Shown: positions 1 through 10,189 of the stretch, in pieces
Numbering within the stretch: position 1 is the stretch's first letter
Layout of the letters: every line of letters begins with the position of its first letter
Origin: Tridacna crocea
Lineage: Eukaryota > Mollusca > Bivalvia > Cardiida > Cardiidae
DNA length: 64,000 bases
NCBI GenBank assembly: GCA_943736015.1
Contig: OX031059.1
Span: 19,778,001-19,842,000 of the forward strand
Direction of reading: 5' to 3'
Made by a program: the position numbers and the translations under genes
The notes under the pieces: model-generated
Told to the model about the DNA's origin: nothing
The model's database searches: none
Seen by the model: the letters and a program-made list of their open reading frames with translations, nothing else

Positions 1-141
1 CTGGTAACCAGCATTTTCTCCTTTTGCCACAAATTTTTCTTCCCTGCTGGAAACAAATTTAAAAATACGAGCTAGGTATATTTTGTTGACTGCAAGTGCT
101 TTGAATTTGGACCATTCTTAAATTTTGTTGTTTGGTAAAGA
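1..141 (+). repeat. MITE-1 right half, cut by window edge
   Basis: The window opens in the central palindrome of a MITE-1 copy (GGTAACCAGCATTTTCTCC) and runs to a TTTGGTAAAGAG end at about 141. The left half lies outside the window. Confidence 0.75.
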
Positions 142-147
142 GCATAC

Positions 148-345
148 AACCTCAACAAAGAAAGCTTTTGAAAAAATTGTTGGAAAAGAAGAAAACACTG
201 GTAACTAGTATTTTCTTCTTTTGCACAATGTGTTCAACCCTTCCGAAAACAAATTCCAATTATTAAGTCCCGTTAATTTTGTCATTTAGAAATGCTTTCA
301 GTATGGCAAAGTCCAAAGTTTTGTTGAGATATTACTACAATGTTG
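148..345 (+). repeat. MITE-1, degenerate copy
   Basis: It keeps the order AAGAAAGCTTTTGAAAA, a central palindrome around GGTAACTAG, and a tail resembling GTCCAAAGTTTTG. The ends are worn and no TTAA pair is preserved. Confidence 0.55.
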
Positions 346-1480
346 CTGAAAACAGCTAATTACATCATTAAAACTGCATTTTATTAATTTCAGGATGACT
401 GTATAAGAAGCCTTAAGTTTGCACGACACTCTGCAAGCTATGACCTACAGTAAAAGGTGGATTAGTTCTCAACAAAGAGATCGAGGGCAGAAAAGAGAAT
501 TGTTTAGGCCAGTGTTGCCTAAAAATCCTGCAAATGAGGATCTTGATTGAATTATGATACATGAAAAGGATGTTGGAGACTTGTTAAAACTCATTTTTTT
601 ACTAACATGTAGTTCCTGATCTGTGTAAACAACATTGAATATAAACATTTATCCTTGCATTGTAAAGTCACATGTTTTAACCCTTAACATGCTAAATATA
701 TCAAGTAACTGAAATAAAACTTTCAAGCCAACAGTAAGTTCCAAATTTTGTTGTTAATTTCAGTGATCTTTTAGGGGAAATATCGTTTTATGGACAGTGT
801 GCATCTAAGATCAGAGTGCACATTTTCTGCAGTCTGATCTTGATCTACATTGTCTGCAAAAGGTACTTTAGATGAGCTTAGCAGTCTAAGGATTAATGAC
901 CCATAGGAAGTTATCTTCTGAATACACTTGGGAAACAAATACAATGCTGATAACCAGAATTTTCTCTGAAAGAAAATCACATCTTATAAGTTAAACTAAA
1001 TTGTTGTCACCTGCAGATACTTTGACTTTTGACAAATCTAACATTTTGTATTTTTCTTTTTTGCATTTATTAGATAAGACTCCTTGCTGTTTTAAAGACA
1101 TACCATAATTATGTTATTTCAAAGCAGTAGCACAATTGTTTTGTTTTATATATCTGTGAATGTTAACTACCATATTTTTTCTACACTTTTGCAATTGTAA
1201 TTTTGAATGAAAGCAATATACTGAAAGAAAATAAATAGATGGCTTGAAAATACATTTATTTCTTATTGTACTGTAGTTTATGATAGTTTGACTAAATATT
1301 AGTTGATTTTACAGCAAGCTGATATGCATTCTAGTCTTCAGTGCCTATAAGTCAACCAACTTACTTCGTGGGCAAAGGACTTTAGAATATTACGGTACCT
1401 CACTCATGTATGAATTACTAAAAGCAAGCACCTGTGATTGCTTGGCTATGTGTACTTTCTATCTGTGAAGTTCAAGGATG
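346..1480. other. A+T-rich stretch, no gene seen
   Basis: No coding sequence with splice sites was recognised. A short dispersed motif at about 790-865 (GATCAGAGTGCAC, then CAGTCTGATCTTGATC) recurs in changed form near 10455 and 46340, so it is probably an old interspersed repeat. Confidence 0.5.
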
Positions 1481-1862
1481 TTTCTGCCAAACCATATGGA
1501 TTAAACCAGGTCAACCTCACACAGTACACCAAAACTGGACCGACTTGATTCCCGTATCCAGCCACTTTTATGCAAAGCAGGACTAAAATTGGACCCAAGT
1601 AGTAACATTGGACCCACAGGATTCCCATATAGTGCCCTTATAATAGAGATCTGGGAACCATATGGGTCCAGTGTGGGTATTTACAAATTACCCATATTGG
1701 GCCCATATAGTTCCCATGTATGACCCATATATGTTTGCCCATGTGGGTCCCGCATGGATTCCTGTTGCAAAAACCAGCTCAATCCCACATGGGCAGCCCA
1801 CTTAGGACCCATATAAAATTCCACATGGGGCCCATATCGGACCCATAAATTTTGCTGACTGG
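1481..1862. repeat. Region of reiterated CCATATGGG motifs
   Basis: The motifs CCATATGGGTCC, GGGCCCATATAG, GGACCCATAT and close variants recur about every 20-30 bases on both strands. The motif is itself nearly palindromic. The stretch ends at TGCTGACTGGGTAAC. There is no coding potential. Confidence 0.6.
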
Positions 1863-1879
1863 GTAACTAGTTATACTAG

Positions 1880-2040
1880 TATACGTTGGACAACCAATCC
1901 GAATGTGTGGGGTTCGAATCCAGGTCTAGTTGAGACACCCTGTGTCTCCCACCCAACAAGAGGTGAGGTGGTTAGTAACCTCGCATGTATCGGTGCCACA
2001 GTGCTAGGGAGGGAAAACACCTGAGACAACAAGAACAACA
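1880..2040 (+). repeat. Possible tRNA-derived SINE fragment
   Basis: GGGGTTCGAATCC at about 1909-1921 is a good RNA polymerase III B-box. No convincing A-box or complete cloverleaf precedes it, so this is more likely a SINE remnant than a tRNA gene. Confidence 0.35.
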
Positions 2041-3052
2041 ACCAGCCAAGTTTTAACCTAGTTTAAAAATCAGTTTTTCTGTAAGCGACTAATACTTGGA
2101 CCGATCGAAGAGTGTCAGATTGTCATATGTTGCACAATATAATATATATACGATCCCTGAATACTCTTATAATCTTTTAGACTGATATCAAATGGTATAT
2201 TGTTTAAAACCGATTACCACACAATCCCAGGTGATTTACGGGACAATAAAAGAATAGGCACCTTTATAAAAGAATATTTTTACAAAATGGCTGATATGTT
2301 AATAATGCTTGCTTGTGGTCCATCAACGTTTAGTGCTTATTTTTGCTACTTTTTCTTTTCTCACCTTTTGTTAAAAAAGAGAGAGAGAGAAAGAAAAGGA
2401 GGGAAGGAGGGAAAGTTATTTTCAAAACATAAACACCTTTAACAATTTTCAATTTCTATGTACAATTTGATTAGAAGCACATGTCATATCACTTTTTCTT
2501 TGAAGTTACATGAACCCCCCAAAAAGAACATTCGACCAAATCAGGGATCAAGTAGGCATACACACATATATATCTATGTTTCTCGCACCCAAACACACAC
2601 TCAAAAATGCCAGTATCAACTTCATTTTTTATCATTGTTATTATTGATTCTAAGATAAATCGATAAAAATGCAACACTTATTTCTAGAACATGCTAGTAA
2701 CATCAATTTGTAGTTTCTTTATATTATTTATAAGCTTATAACATGGACTTTGGAAGTATACAAGTTTAATTATAATATATATTGAATACAATATGAACTT
2801 TTAAATAACTTGTTTAAAAATTCAAAGCATTTTGGTGTAAAACCTGAAAAATTCAAATGAATAAGTCTAACTAAATAATATAGGACTGGAACTTTAAGTG
2901 TCTATTGTTGTTGCTAACTTAGTGATTAATAGCTAAGTTGAAATCTAAGCTTTAATCTAATATTAAGTTTACTTCATGAACATTTGTCTCGGCAAATGAA
3001 ATATTAATATAGGGTCTGTGAGAGCCAAGAAAATAATACCCTTGAAACAGTG
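2041..3052. other. A+T-rich spacer with GA-rich microsatellite
   Basis: No gene was recognised. A purine tract of AGAGAGAGA type lies at about 2378-2415 and an (AC)/(AT)-rich tract at about 2558-2605. The open frames here are made of these simple repeats. Confidence 0.5.
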
Positions 3053-3060
3053 ATAAAAGT
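3053..3060. repeat. Left copy of 8-bp direct repeat ATAAAAGT
   Basis: ATAAAAGT sits directly before the left inverted repeat and again directly after the right one (14655-14662). It is the best candidate target-site duplication of the 11.6-kb element. Confidence 0.6.
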
Positions 3061-3134
3061 ACGGTGGCACAAAAGTGACATGGAAGATATATTTTATACT
3101 ACGTGCGCACGCAGTAGCTAATACGTGCGCACGT
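3061..3134 (+). repeat. Left terminal inverted repeat (74 bp)
   Basis: Bases 3061-3134 are the exact reverse complement of 14581-14654. The two sides diverge immediately inside, where the palindrome arrays begin to differ. Confidence 0.95.
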
Positions 3135-3291
3135 AATAACTAATACGTGCGCACGTAATACTATTGCGTGCGCACGTATTAGCTAATACGTGCGCACGTA
3201 TTAACTAATACGTGCGCACGCAGTAGCTAATACGTGCGCACGTATTAACTAATACGTGCGCACGTAATAACTATTGATTACGTGCGCACGT
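3101..3291. repeat. Left array of nine 12-bp palindromes, 22-bp period
   Basis: Copies of ACGTGCGCACGT (variants start or end GCGT/ACGC) begin at 3101, 3123, 3145, 3166, 3188, 3210, 3232, 3254 and 3280. Spacers alternate between TAGCTAAT and AACTAAT types. The spacing of about two helical turns puts every site on the same face of the DNA. The array lies 77 bp upstream of the transposase ATG, so it may serve as transposase binding sites, promoter elements or both. Confidence 0.9.
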
Positions 3292-3847
3292 ATTAATCGA
3301 CCAATCAGACCTCTACCCCTATGATGTCACTCTGGTAAACAAATATCAGTCGCGCTGCATTTTCACCATGCCTCGAGTAAATTATTGTGTTCCTTTGTGT
3401 ACTGCCGAATCTAAAGGTAACCTACCTTTTTATCGGCTTCCCAAGAAAGGAACGGGTGAAAGACAGACTTGGATAAGGCTGATTCGGAACGAAAACTTGC
3501 GAACTGAGTCTCAATGGACCAGCGTGTGCAGTCTCCACTTTGTTAATGGACGCAAGACATATGATGACTCTTGTCCTACAATCTTTCCAAGGTCGCAAGA
3601 TTGGGAGAAAGTAATTTACACGTATAACAACAGATCTGACCCTGCAAGACCGAAATTCAGATCACTCAAAATGGTTCAGCCTCAGTCTTACAGGAAAAGA
3701 CAGAAAACTGGTGAAGACGGAAGTACAGCAAGAGAAAAGAGGATGAGAAAAAGACTTTTTGATACACAGGTATACCATATTCTTTTAAATCAATAGATGC
3801 AAATGGATGCATATTTTGGACAATAACCAACCAATCATTTTTTTTTT

Positions 3848-4015
3848 TTACCAAACGAGCCCGACTTTAAAACGACCATGTGAAAGAAACATTTTGAAAA
3901 GATTATAGTAACCAACAATTTTTCCTTAACCCACAATGTTTTCATACCTGTCAGTGACAAATATGTCATCGGCAAAGTTGGATGTGTCAAATATTGTCTG
4001 TTGTTTGGTCAAGGG
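3848..4015 (+). repeat. MITE-1, degenerate copy in transposase intron 1
   Basis: It begins TTTTTACCAAACGAGCCCGAC and keeps CATTTTGAAAAGATTAT and CCCACAATGTTTTC. The right arm is eroded. Confidence 0.5.
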
Positions 4016-4084
4016 TTTAAATCACAACCCGTAACTTACTAAGATTAAAGTTCAATCAAACAAACTAACAGCAAATCAGCTTAG

Positions 4085-4285
4085 TTCTTTACCAAACAAC
4101 AAAGTTTTTAAATGGACCACATTCAAAGCATTTGCAGACAACACATCATACCAAATGATGATTTATGTTGCCACTCCTATAGAAAACATTGTGAGAAAAG
4201 GAGAAAATGCTGTTTAACAGCATTTCTCCTTTTCCCATCTGGTTTTCAAAATGCTTCTTCCATATGGTTGTTAAGAGCTGGTATT
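4085..4285 (-). repeat. MITE-1 copy in transposase intron 1
   Basis: It begins TCTTTACCAAACAACAAAG and contains GAAAACATTGTGAGAAAAGG. The central palindrome has changed to GCTGTTTAACAGC. The 3' end is partly lost where the next copy starts. Confidence 0.7.
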
Positions 4286-4288
4286 GGC

Positions 4289-4796
4289 TTAACTCTTTAC
4301 CACACAATCCTACCTTGTAACGACCCAACGAAGGCATGGGCGGCTCCAGAGGGGGGGACTGGGGGTCCGGACACCCCTGGAATTTTGGCAAAAATGCGGT
4401 TGCCGGATTCGTGAAATGGTACTGGTTTGATATTGCACAGCATTTATGTAAAATACAGCCATAACTTTAAAAAAGAAAGGTTCTAAATGTGGAGACTTCC
4501 TCATGGTTAGAACTGGAAACGTTGACTTTTCTTGTAAACGGCTTACATCCACTGAAATCCGGAAACCAAAGTATCATATAATAAGACAAATGTGTTTTCG
4601 GTGGGACACCCCCCCCCCGAGAAAGATATCTGGATCCGCGCTTGGAAGGGGTGTTGTCGAAAGATTTTGAATGCTGGTTACCGGCATAATTATTCTCCTT
4701 TTCCCAAAAGGTTTTCCACCTTTCCCAAAACAATTTTGATTTTTTAGTCACCTTTAATTTGTCATCTGCAAGTGCTTTGAATTAGGACTAGGTTAA
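4289..4796 (+). repeat. MITE-1 split by an insertion
   Basis: The left end TTAACTCTTTACCACACAAT is at 4289 and the copy resumes at about 4655 with TTTTGAATGCTGGTTACC, ending at TTAA 4793-4796. The roughly 330 bases between belong to another element. Confidence 0.65.
4325..4654. mobile_element. Element with GCGG(C/A)TCCAG inverted ends
   Basis: The left end reads GGGCGGCTCCAGAGGGG; the right end is the inverse of GCGCGGATCCAGATATC. C/G homopolymers sit inside each end. It interrupts the MITE-1 copy at 4289-4796. No open frame is recognisable. Boundaries are approximate. Confidence 0.5.
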
Positions 4797-5246
4797 AGAG
4801 GGTAGTCCACTGGCCTAACATTGAAAGGATTCAGTCTGTCTCTTGCTATTTCACAATATTTTGTCTAAAATATTACCCTTGATCTTGATGGTGTAGTTTA
4901 CTTGATTGAAGGATTGTTTAACTGGTATCACATATTCATGTATTTCCTGGGTTTCTGTAGTACAAGGCTGGTGCCCTGAAGTGTCTTGCCCAGGACACTC
5001 CAATAAAAAACATAGTGTATCCAGTGACGCTTTAACTCGGAGCCTCCACTATCTTTTGGTCCACATGAAGGTGTAATTTTTTCTTTTCATACTGTATTGT
5101 CTATTTCAGGCAAATATCAGTACCTTAAATGTGGAGAGAACATCATATACAGTAAGCTTGGATGAATCTACAATCGCAGATGAAAATCATTTGTTGTTAG
5201 AGACAGTCGGACAGCCAAATGCTCAGGTTATAATATTGTCTTTTTC

Positions 5247-5435
5247 TTAACTCTTTACCAGGCAAGAAATTTTTATGAAAGAGTCTGTAAATAACAGTTA
5301 AAATGTTACACAAAATATGCATCTTGTAGGGTTGAAAACTTTGTGGTTACTGGTACAAGTATTTTTGTCTTTTCCCAAAGTTAACTTTAAATTGTCAATG
5401 TTTTAAGATTTAGAATAAATTTTGTAACATTTATA
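5247..5435 (+). repeat. MITE-1, strongly degenerate
   Basis: A TTAACTCTTTACCAGGC start is followed by TTGAAAACTTTGTGG and CTTTTCCCAAAG, then an eroded tail. It lies just after exon 2 of the transposase gene. Confidence 0.4.
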
Positions 5436-5574
5436 ACCCATGATGTTATCTTGCATTGTGGTTGAGAAAAACTGGCAAGACTGTAGCATAGCATTTCAGA
5501 GCCCTAGCATCGTACAAAGTTTTAGTTTTGGTTGCAGATTACAAATGTTATCAAAAGTATGAAGTTTGTTTCTC

Positions 5575-5665
5575 CTACAGGAGAAAGTATGGAAAAAGGA
5601 GGAAATACAGAACACAAGCATTTTCTCCCTTTTTCACTCCTCAGTTTTTGATAGGTTCATAAAAG
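5575..5665. repeat. MITE-1 central fragment
   Basis: Only the central region (GGAAAAAGGAGGAAATAC, then GCATTTTCTCCCTTTTTC) is recognisable. Confidence 0.4.
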
Positions 5666-5717
5666 ACCTGCATTCTTTGCTTTGGCAAGATGAACAAATA
5701 CCTAAAAAAACAGCTGG

Positions 5718-5946
5718 TTAACCCTTTACCCCATAAGGCATTTCTGTGGTATCTCTAATTGACCCTAAATAACAACAAGGATGAAGCCGTTTCTTATGTG
5801 TATATGTTACCTTTTGACAGCATAGAAAACATTGTGACAAAAGGTGAAATTGCTTGTCACGAGCAATTTCACCTTTTGCCACAATGTTTTCCATAGGCTC
5901 CTGCAAGCAATGAGTAGAAATGAGTATCTATGGAGTAAAGGGTTAA
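5718..5946 (+). repeat. MITE-2, complete 229-bp copy
   Basis: TTAA at both ends; it starts TTAACCCTTTACCCCATAAGG and ends GGAGTAAAGGGTTAA. The central palindrome is GTGACAAAAGGTGAAATTGC and its inverse, slightly imperfect. The arms are unrelated to MITE-1 arms, but the stem resembles the MITE-1 stem. Same length as the copies at 30269 and 49581. Confidence 0.85.
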
Positions 5947-7198
5947 GGAACAAAATCAAGTTAAAAAGACTTGTGCCTTTATGACTATTATATTCCAAAT
6001 CATAATTTTGTATTTCAGGAAAAAGCCTGCAAAAACCAAAAGGGTAGTACGGTAATAGTAAAAGACAAACTTCAACAGCTGCTCCAAAATATTCTAAACA
6101 AATTATCCTCCCAAGATTCTGACCCTGATCCAAACAGTATAAGGGAATGACAAGCCCTGCTGATTGTTGTGACCAAATTGCTTATGAATGTGAAAGAGCA
6201 GTTGGACTGTGTGGTTGAGTTAAGACATTATGACAGATTTTTCCTAAAAAGGTTTGAGGGAAGTGATTCAGACATTAGGTTTTTGGACAGGATTTTACTC
6301 CTACCAGGCTTTGATGACATTCTATCATAATATGCTGGAGCAGGAGGCAAAATGTTTACAGTACTGGGGCGCAAATAACTCAACCACTAAAGATGGAGAC
6401 AGTTTGAAATGTGGCAGAAAGAGAACACTTATTCCAATGGATGAAATGTTCATGACCCTAGTGAAACTAAGGCAAGGCTCTGCCAACTTGGATCTGGCAG
6501 AGAGGTTTGGTATTAGTGAAATCCATGTGTCACGCATATTTATTACATGGGTGAACTTTATGCACAGTGTCTTGTGTAGTTTAGACATTTGGATGTCAAG
6601 GGGAAAAATAAGGCGTAACAGTCCAAATATATTCAAGGAAATTTACCAGGATGTACAGATTATAATTGACTGTACAGAAATATCACTGGAAAGACCATCT
6701 GACTTTGAAGTACAGGCAGCAACTTACTCCACGTACAAGAGTTGCAACACGTTGAAAGACCTCATTGGTATAAGTCCAAATGGAATTCCGACATTCGTTT
6801 CAGATCTTTTCGAAGGGATTATTTCTGACAATCAGATAATTTTTGATAGTGGATTGGTTGAAAAACTTCAGGAGGGAGATGCCATCATGGCAGACTGTGG
6901 ATTTACAGGACGGGAGTCTCTTGCAAAACATAAAATTAGACTTGTAACGCCACATTTCTTGAGCAATAAAGACCAAATGCAAATACAGAATCTTGTTGAA
7001 TCTGTTTCTATTGCTCGTGTCAGAATTCATGTTGAAAGGCTCATGGGGCGCTTGAAGCAGTGGGTCATTTTGTCTTCTAAAGTGCCTATCACTTTTTGGA
7101 AGCACATTAATCACATCTTCCAGTTGTGTGTAATGTTGGTTTTATTTTGGCCCCCATTAGTAGATAAGGACTCGAGTAAATTGATGAGTGAGTGCAGA

Positions 7199-7247
7199 AC
7201 CATTCTAAGTGCCTATACATGTACATTGTATAGGCACTTAGAATGGT
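7199..7247. repeat. Perfect 21-bp hairpin at the transposase stop
   Basis: ACCATTCTAAGTGCCTATAC at 7199 is followed, after a 7-base loop, by its exact inverse ending at 7247. It encodes the last residues before the transposase stop codon at 7250-7252. In RNA it would be a strong stem-loop. Confidence 0.8.
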
Positions 7248-7467
7248 ATTGAACTCATCCAACAAAATGGTGATGATACATGTACTTTTCAACAGAATTA
7301 TGAATGCAGAGCAGTCATTATTTAACAAAGTGAACTTGTCATCTGCAGATACAATTTTGACAAAGGTCTGAAATTTTGTCGTCTGGTAAAGATTTGAACC
7401 TTTATCCTGCAATGCCAACTGTCAACTCCTCTTGGAAATAATGCATTTGAAAACTTTTAAGTTTTAA

Positions 7468-7635
7468 TTAACCCTTTCCCAAACAAGCTCTGGTTTTTAC
7501 TTGTCTGCCATACAAATCTTTTGAAAATACTGTGGGAAAGGAGAAATTGCTTGTAATGAGTGAAACTTAAAATTATCGTCTGCAAGCCCTTTCAATTGAG
7601 AAGAGTCTAAAATTTGTCGTTTGGGACAGGGTTAA
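7468..7635 (+). repeat. MITE-1, internally shortened
   Basis: Both TTAA ends are present, and the right half of the central stem is missing (168 bp). It lies between the two convergent transposon genes. Confidence 0.75.
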
Positions 7636-7913
7636 TAATTAATCTTTCTGTGCAAATGTGTTCCATTTTTACCCACGTATTACTTGTCAGTAAAACAAAT
7701 GTTAGCTATTAAAGGTTTCTCTGGAAAAGGGAAAAGCATCCACTTTCATAAATCTGACTGCAGGCTAACCAGAGTCTAAATTTTTCACTTACATTTTATT
7801 TCCATTTTCATCAGGACAAATGTTTTGAAGAAGTAACAATTACTAAATTTCAAAATTTTTTATTAAAATGGCACATTTTATAAACATGGTGAGTAAGTGT
7901 TGTGAATTTCAAT

Positions 7914-8128
7914 CTATTACCACACAGTCCTGAATTAAGCATTTCACTATAAAAAAACTTTTGAAAACATTGTGGAAAGATAGAAAAAGTGCTGGTAACC
8001 AGCATTTTCTCCCTTTCCAAGTTTCCTTTCTTTAGATGAGAGACAAATTTCATATTTCATTGACATTTTATTTGTGATCTGCTAATGCTTTCAAAGTGAG
8101 TAAGTCTACAATTCTGTCATCTAGTAAA
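7914..8128 (+). repeat. MITE-1 copy
   Basis: It contains CTTTTGAAAACATTGTGG and GCTGGTAACCAGCATTTTC, with worn ends (ATTACCACACAGTCC and GTCATCTAGTAAAA). Confidence 0.7.
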
Positions 8129-8247
8129 ATAAATTATGTGTCAACTTTCCTTAGTCTTTTTTACATAATATATATTATGTTTATCAGTGAAAGTCTTAAA
8201 TGGAAGAAAAAATGCATAATTGTAGACATTGTGGACATCTTAAATTA

Positions 8248-8366
8248 ACACATTACCAAACAACCTTGAGTTTTGATTATCATAAGAAAGAAAGCTCTAG
8301 AAAACTTTGTGAGAAAAGGAGGAAATGCTGGTTACCAGTAGTTTCTATTTTCTCACAAGTGCTCTA
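8248..8366 (+). repeat. MITE-1 left half
   Basis: The left arm and centre are present (ATTACCAAACAACC, GCTGGTTACCAG). The right arm is replaced by the start of the next, inverted copy. Confidence 0.65.
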
Positions 8367-8370
8367 GGTT

Positions 8371-8583
8371 TTACCTAACGACAAATTTTTAGATTTGTCC
8401 AAATTCGGCAGACGACAATATAAACGTGATTCAAAAACTGAAACTTTACTTTAGATGTGTAGAAAAAATTTTGGGAAAAGGAAAAAATGCTGGTTACCAG
8501 CATTTTCTCCTTTTCCTGCGATGTTTTCAGAAGGCTGCTTCCTCTGGGTCGTAAAAACCAGGGATTGTTTGGTAGAGGGTTAA
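8371..8583 (-). repeat. MITE-1 copy
   Basis: It reads TTTACCTAACGACAAATTTT first and ends GATTGTTTGGTAGAGGGTTAA. The central stem CAGCATTTTCTCCTTTTCC is well kept. Confidence 0.75.
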
Positions 8584-8603
8584 ATGCAAATTCTTTGTTC
8601 TAA

Positions 8604-8740
8604 CACATAGCATACAATCCCATCTTTTAACACTCCTTAGAAAGAAGGCTTTTCGAAAAAATTGTAGGAAAAGGAAAAAGTAATGGAAACATTTTCTCCT
8701 TTTCCCACAATGTTTTCTACCACTCAAGACCTATTTTTAT
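8604..8740 (+). repeat. MITE-1 left and central part, overlapping nuclease 3' end
   Basis: Left arm (CATACAATCCCATC) and centre are recognisable. The right arm stops at about 8727-8735, inside the last codons and stop of the - strand nuclease frame (stop at 8717-8719), so the nuclease C-terminus appears to be borrowed from MITE sequence. Confidence 0.55.
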
Positions 8741-9496
8741 CCTTTTTTTATAAAACCCCTGAGCTACCAAAGTAGGTACAATGTTCATTGTGTGGAAGTC
8801 CAACAACTTTTTTTTCACTTTTTCCCAAAAACTTGGATCAAAGTTCACACGAAGTATCAAAACTTCCTCATCTTCTTTAGTGAAAAGAACAAAGTCACAC
8901 CATCTTCGTTTCATCACTCCCATTTGCATTTGAATTTGATAGTAATGAGAATGGCTTTCTTTCATAATGATTGTTTCTCCAAATGCTTTAAGTGAAAACT
9001 GGCTAGAAGACCTTTTTCTTTCAATGGCTTCTTTAGGAGAAATATCTCTACAAGAATAAATGCACTTAATTTCAACCAATCGAAGTGGATCTTTCTCTGA
9101 AGGATCTGTAATCAGGCCATCAGGACTAGCAGCAAGCTGCCCAAATTCCAAATCAACAAACAAACCACACCCACAGACTGTTATATTTACACCTTGTGCT
9201 GCTTTCTGCTGCTTGTATTTAACGACAACAACTTCATTATCTATCCCATATTTGACAGCTGGAATGGATGTCAATTTTGGTTTTCTTATCTGAATAATAT
9301 CTTTAACTAGGGTTCCAATATTTCCCTTTCCGACAAACTTTTTCGCCTTGCTTGCTGTAATCCTGCCTTTCTTGTGCCTGAACCACAATGGGTTATTTGC
9401 TTGTCCACGAGTTTGCTTTTCGATTTCTTTCTGTCGTGCCTCTGTGACCTATAAAGGCAATAAATTAGCTGTTATCATTTATCGACTGCTTTCAAG

Positions 9497-9722
9497 TTAA
9501 CTCTTTATCACACAATCCCGACTTTTAATGACCCTGAGAAAAAAACCTTTTAGAAAACCCTATGGGAAAAGGAGAAAATGCTGGTAACCAGCATTTCATC
9601 CTTTTCACACATTGTTTTTGACCCTGCTGGGAAAAAAATCAACCTTTTTCTTTCTTTACTAAACCTAATGTAAAATATTGCAGATGAAAAATGTTGCTTG
9701 CTTAAAGATTTGATGTCTTTAA
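9497..9722 (+). repeat. MITE-1, degenerate right arm
   Basis: It begins TTAACTCTTTATCACACAAT; the centre is intact, the right arm eroded. Its terminal TTAA is shared with the next copy. It lies in the nuclease-gene intron. Confidence 0.7.
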
Positions 9723-9926
9723 CCCTTTACCAAACAATCCCTGGTTTTCAGGACTCCAGAGACAGAAGTTGTTTGAAAACATGGTAACCAGCATTTTCTC
9801 CTTTTCCCACAATGTTTTCTACCCTTCACAAATTAAATTTCATTTTTTGTGTCACATTAATTTTGTCATCTGCAAAAGCTTTCAATTTGGACAAGTCTAA
9901 AACTTTGTTGTTCCGTAAGGAGTTAA
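9719..9926 (+). repeat. MITE-1, left stem partly deleted
   Basis: TTAA at both ends. The left half of the central stem is lost (GAAAACATGGTAACCAGC), while the right half is complete. Confidence 0.8.
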
Positions 9927-9960
9927 CAGAACTTTATGTTAACTTTCTTACTGAGGTAAT

Positions 9961-10189
9961 TTAATCCATTACCACACTATCCCTACTTTCGACGATCCTG
10001 AGAAAGAAGCCTTTAGAAAACATTGTGCGAAAAGGAGAAAATGCTGGTTACCAGTATTTTCTCCTTTTCCCACAATGTTTTCTACCCTTCACAACACATA
10101 TTTCAAATTTTCAGTCATTATTATTTTGTTGTCTGCAATTGCTATCGATTTGGACCAGCCTAAAATATTGTCCTTTTGTGATGAGTTAA
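9961..10189 (+). repeat. MITE-1, CATTACCACAC subtype
   Basis: It starts TTAATCCATTACCACAC and ends GTGATGAGTTAA. The central base reads GGTTACC, although the arms are in + orientation. Confidence 0.85.

Larger units (their letters stand above)
3368..7252 (+). pseudogene. THAP-domain DDE_Tnp_4 transposase, broken
   Basis: Three exons are inferred: 3368-3769, 5110-5226 and 6019-7252, all in matching phase with GT/AG borders. Exon 1 encodes a THAP zinc-binding domain: C7-x3-C11, W35, then C54-x2-H57-F58, and a PTIF motif like the conserved AVPTIF. Exon 3 encodes a helix-turn-helix region (LDLAERFGISEIHVSRIF) and a DDE_Tnp_4 catalytic domain with D in DCTE, D in MADCGF and E in HVERLMGR. Two lesions are visible. 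TGA at 6148-6150 follows SIRE in frame. The reading frame also shifts at the five-T run 6280-6284, just before the conserved WTGFYSYQALMTFY stretch. Without these the protein would be roughly 580 residues. It would bind the element ends and catalyse cut-and-paste movement. The catalytic half from 6290 on is open. Confidence 0.85.

Noticed and set aside
1909-1921. tRNA gene suggested by the B-box GGTTCGAATCC
   Set aside because: No cloverleaf or A-box could be formed upstream, so it is listed only as a SINE-like fragment.
3101-3291. CRISPR-like regular repeats
   Set aside because: Repeats are 12-bp palindromes with near-constant short spacers inside transposon ends of a eukaryotic genome; there are no unique spacers and no cas genes.
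6254-7252. Calling the DDE frame alone as an intact gene starting at 6254
   Set aside because: The ATG at 6254 is out of frame with the true upstream coding sequence. Conserved residues before it continue in the other frame, so the start is an artefact of the frameshift at 6280-6284.
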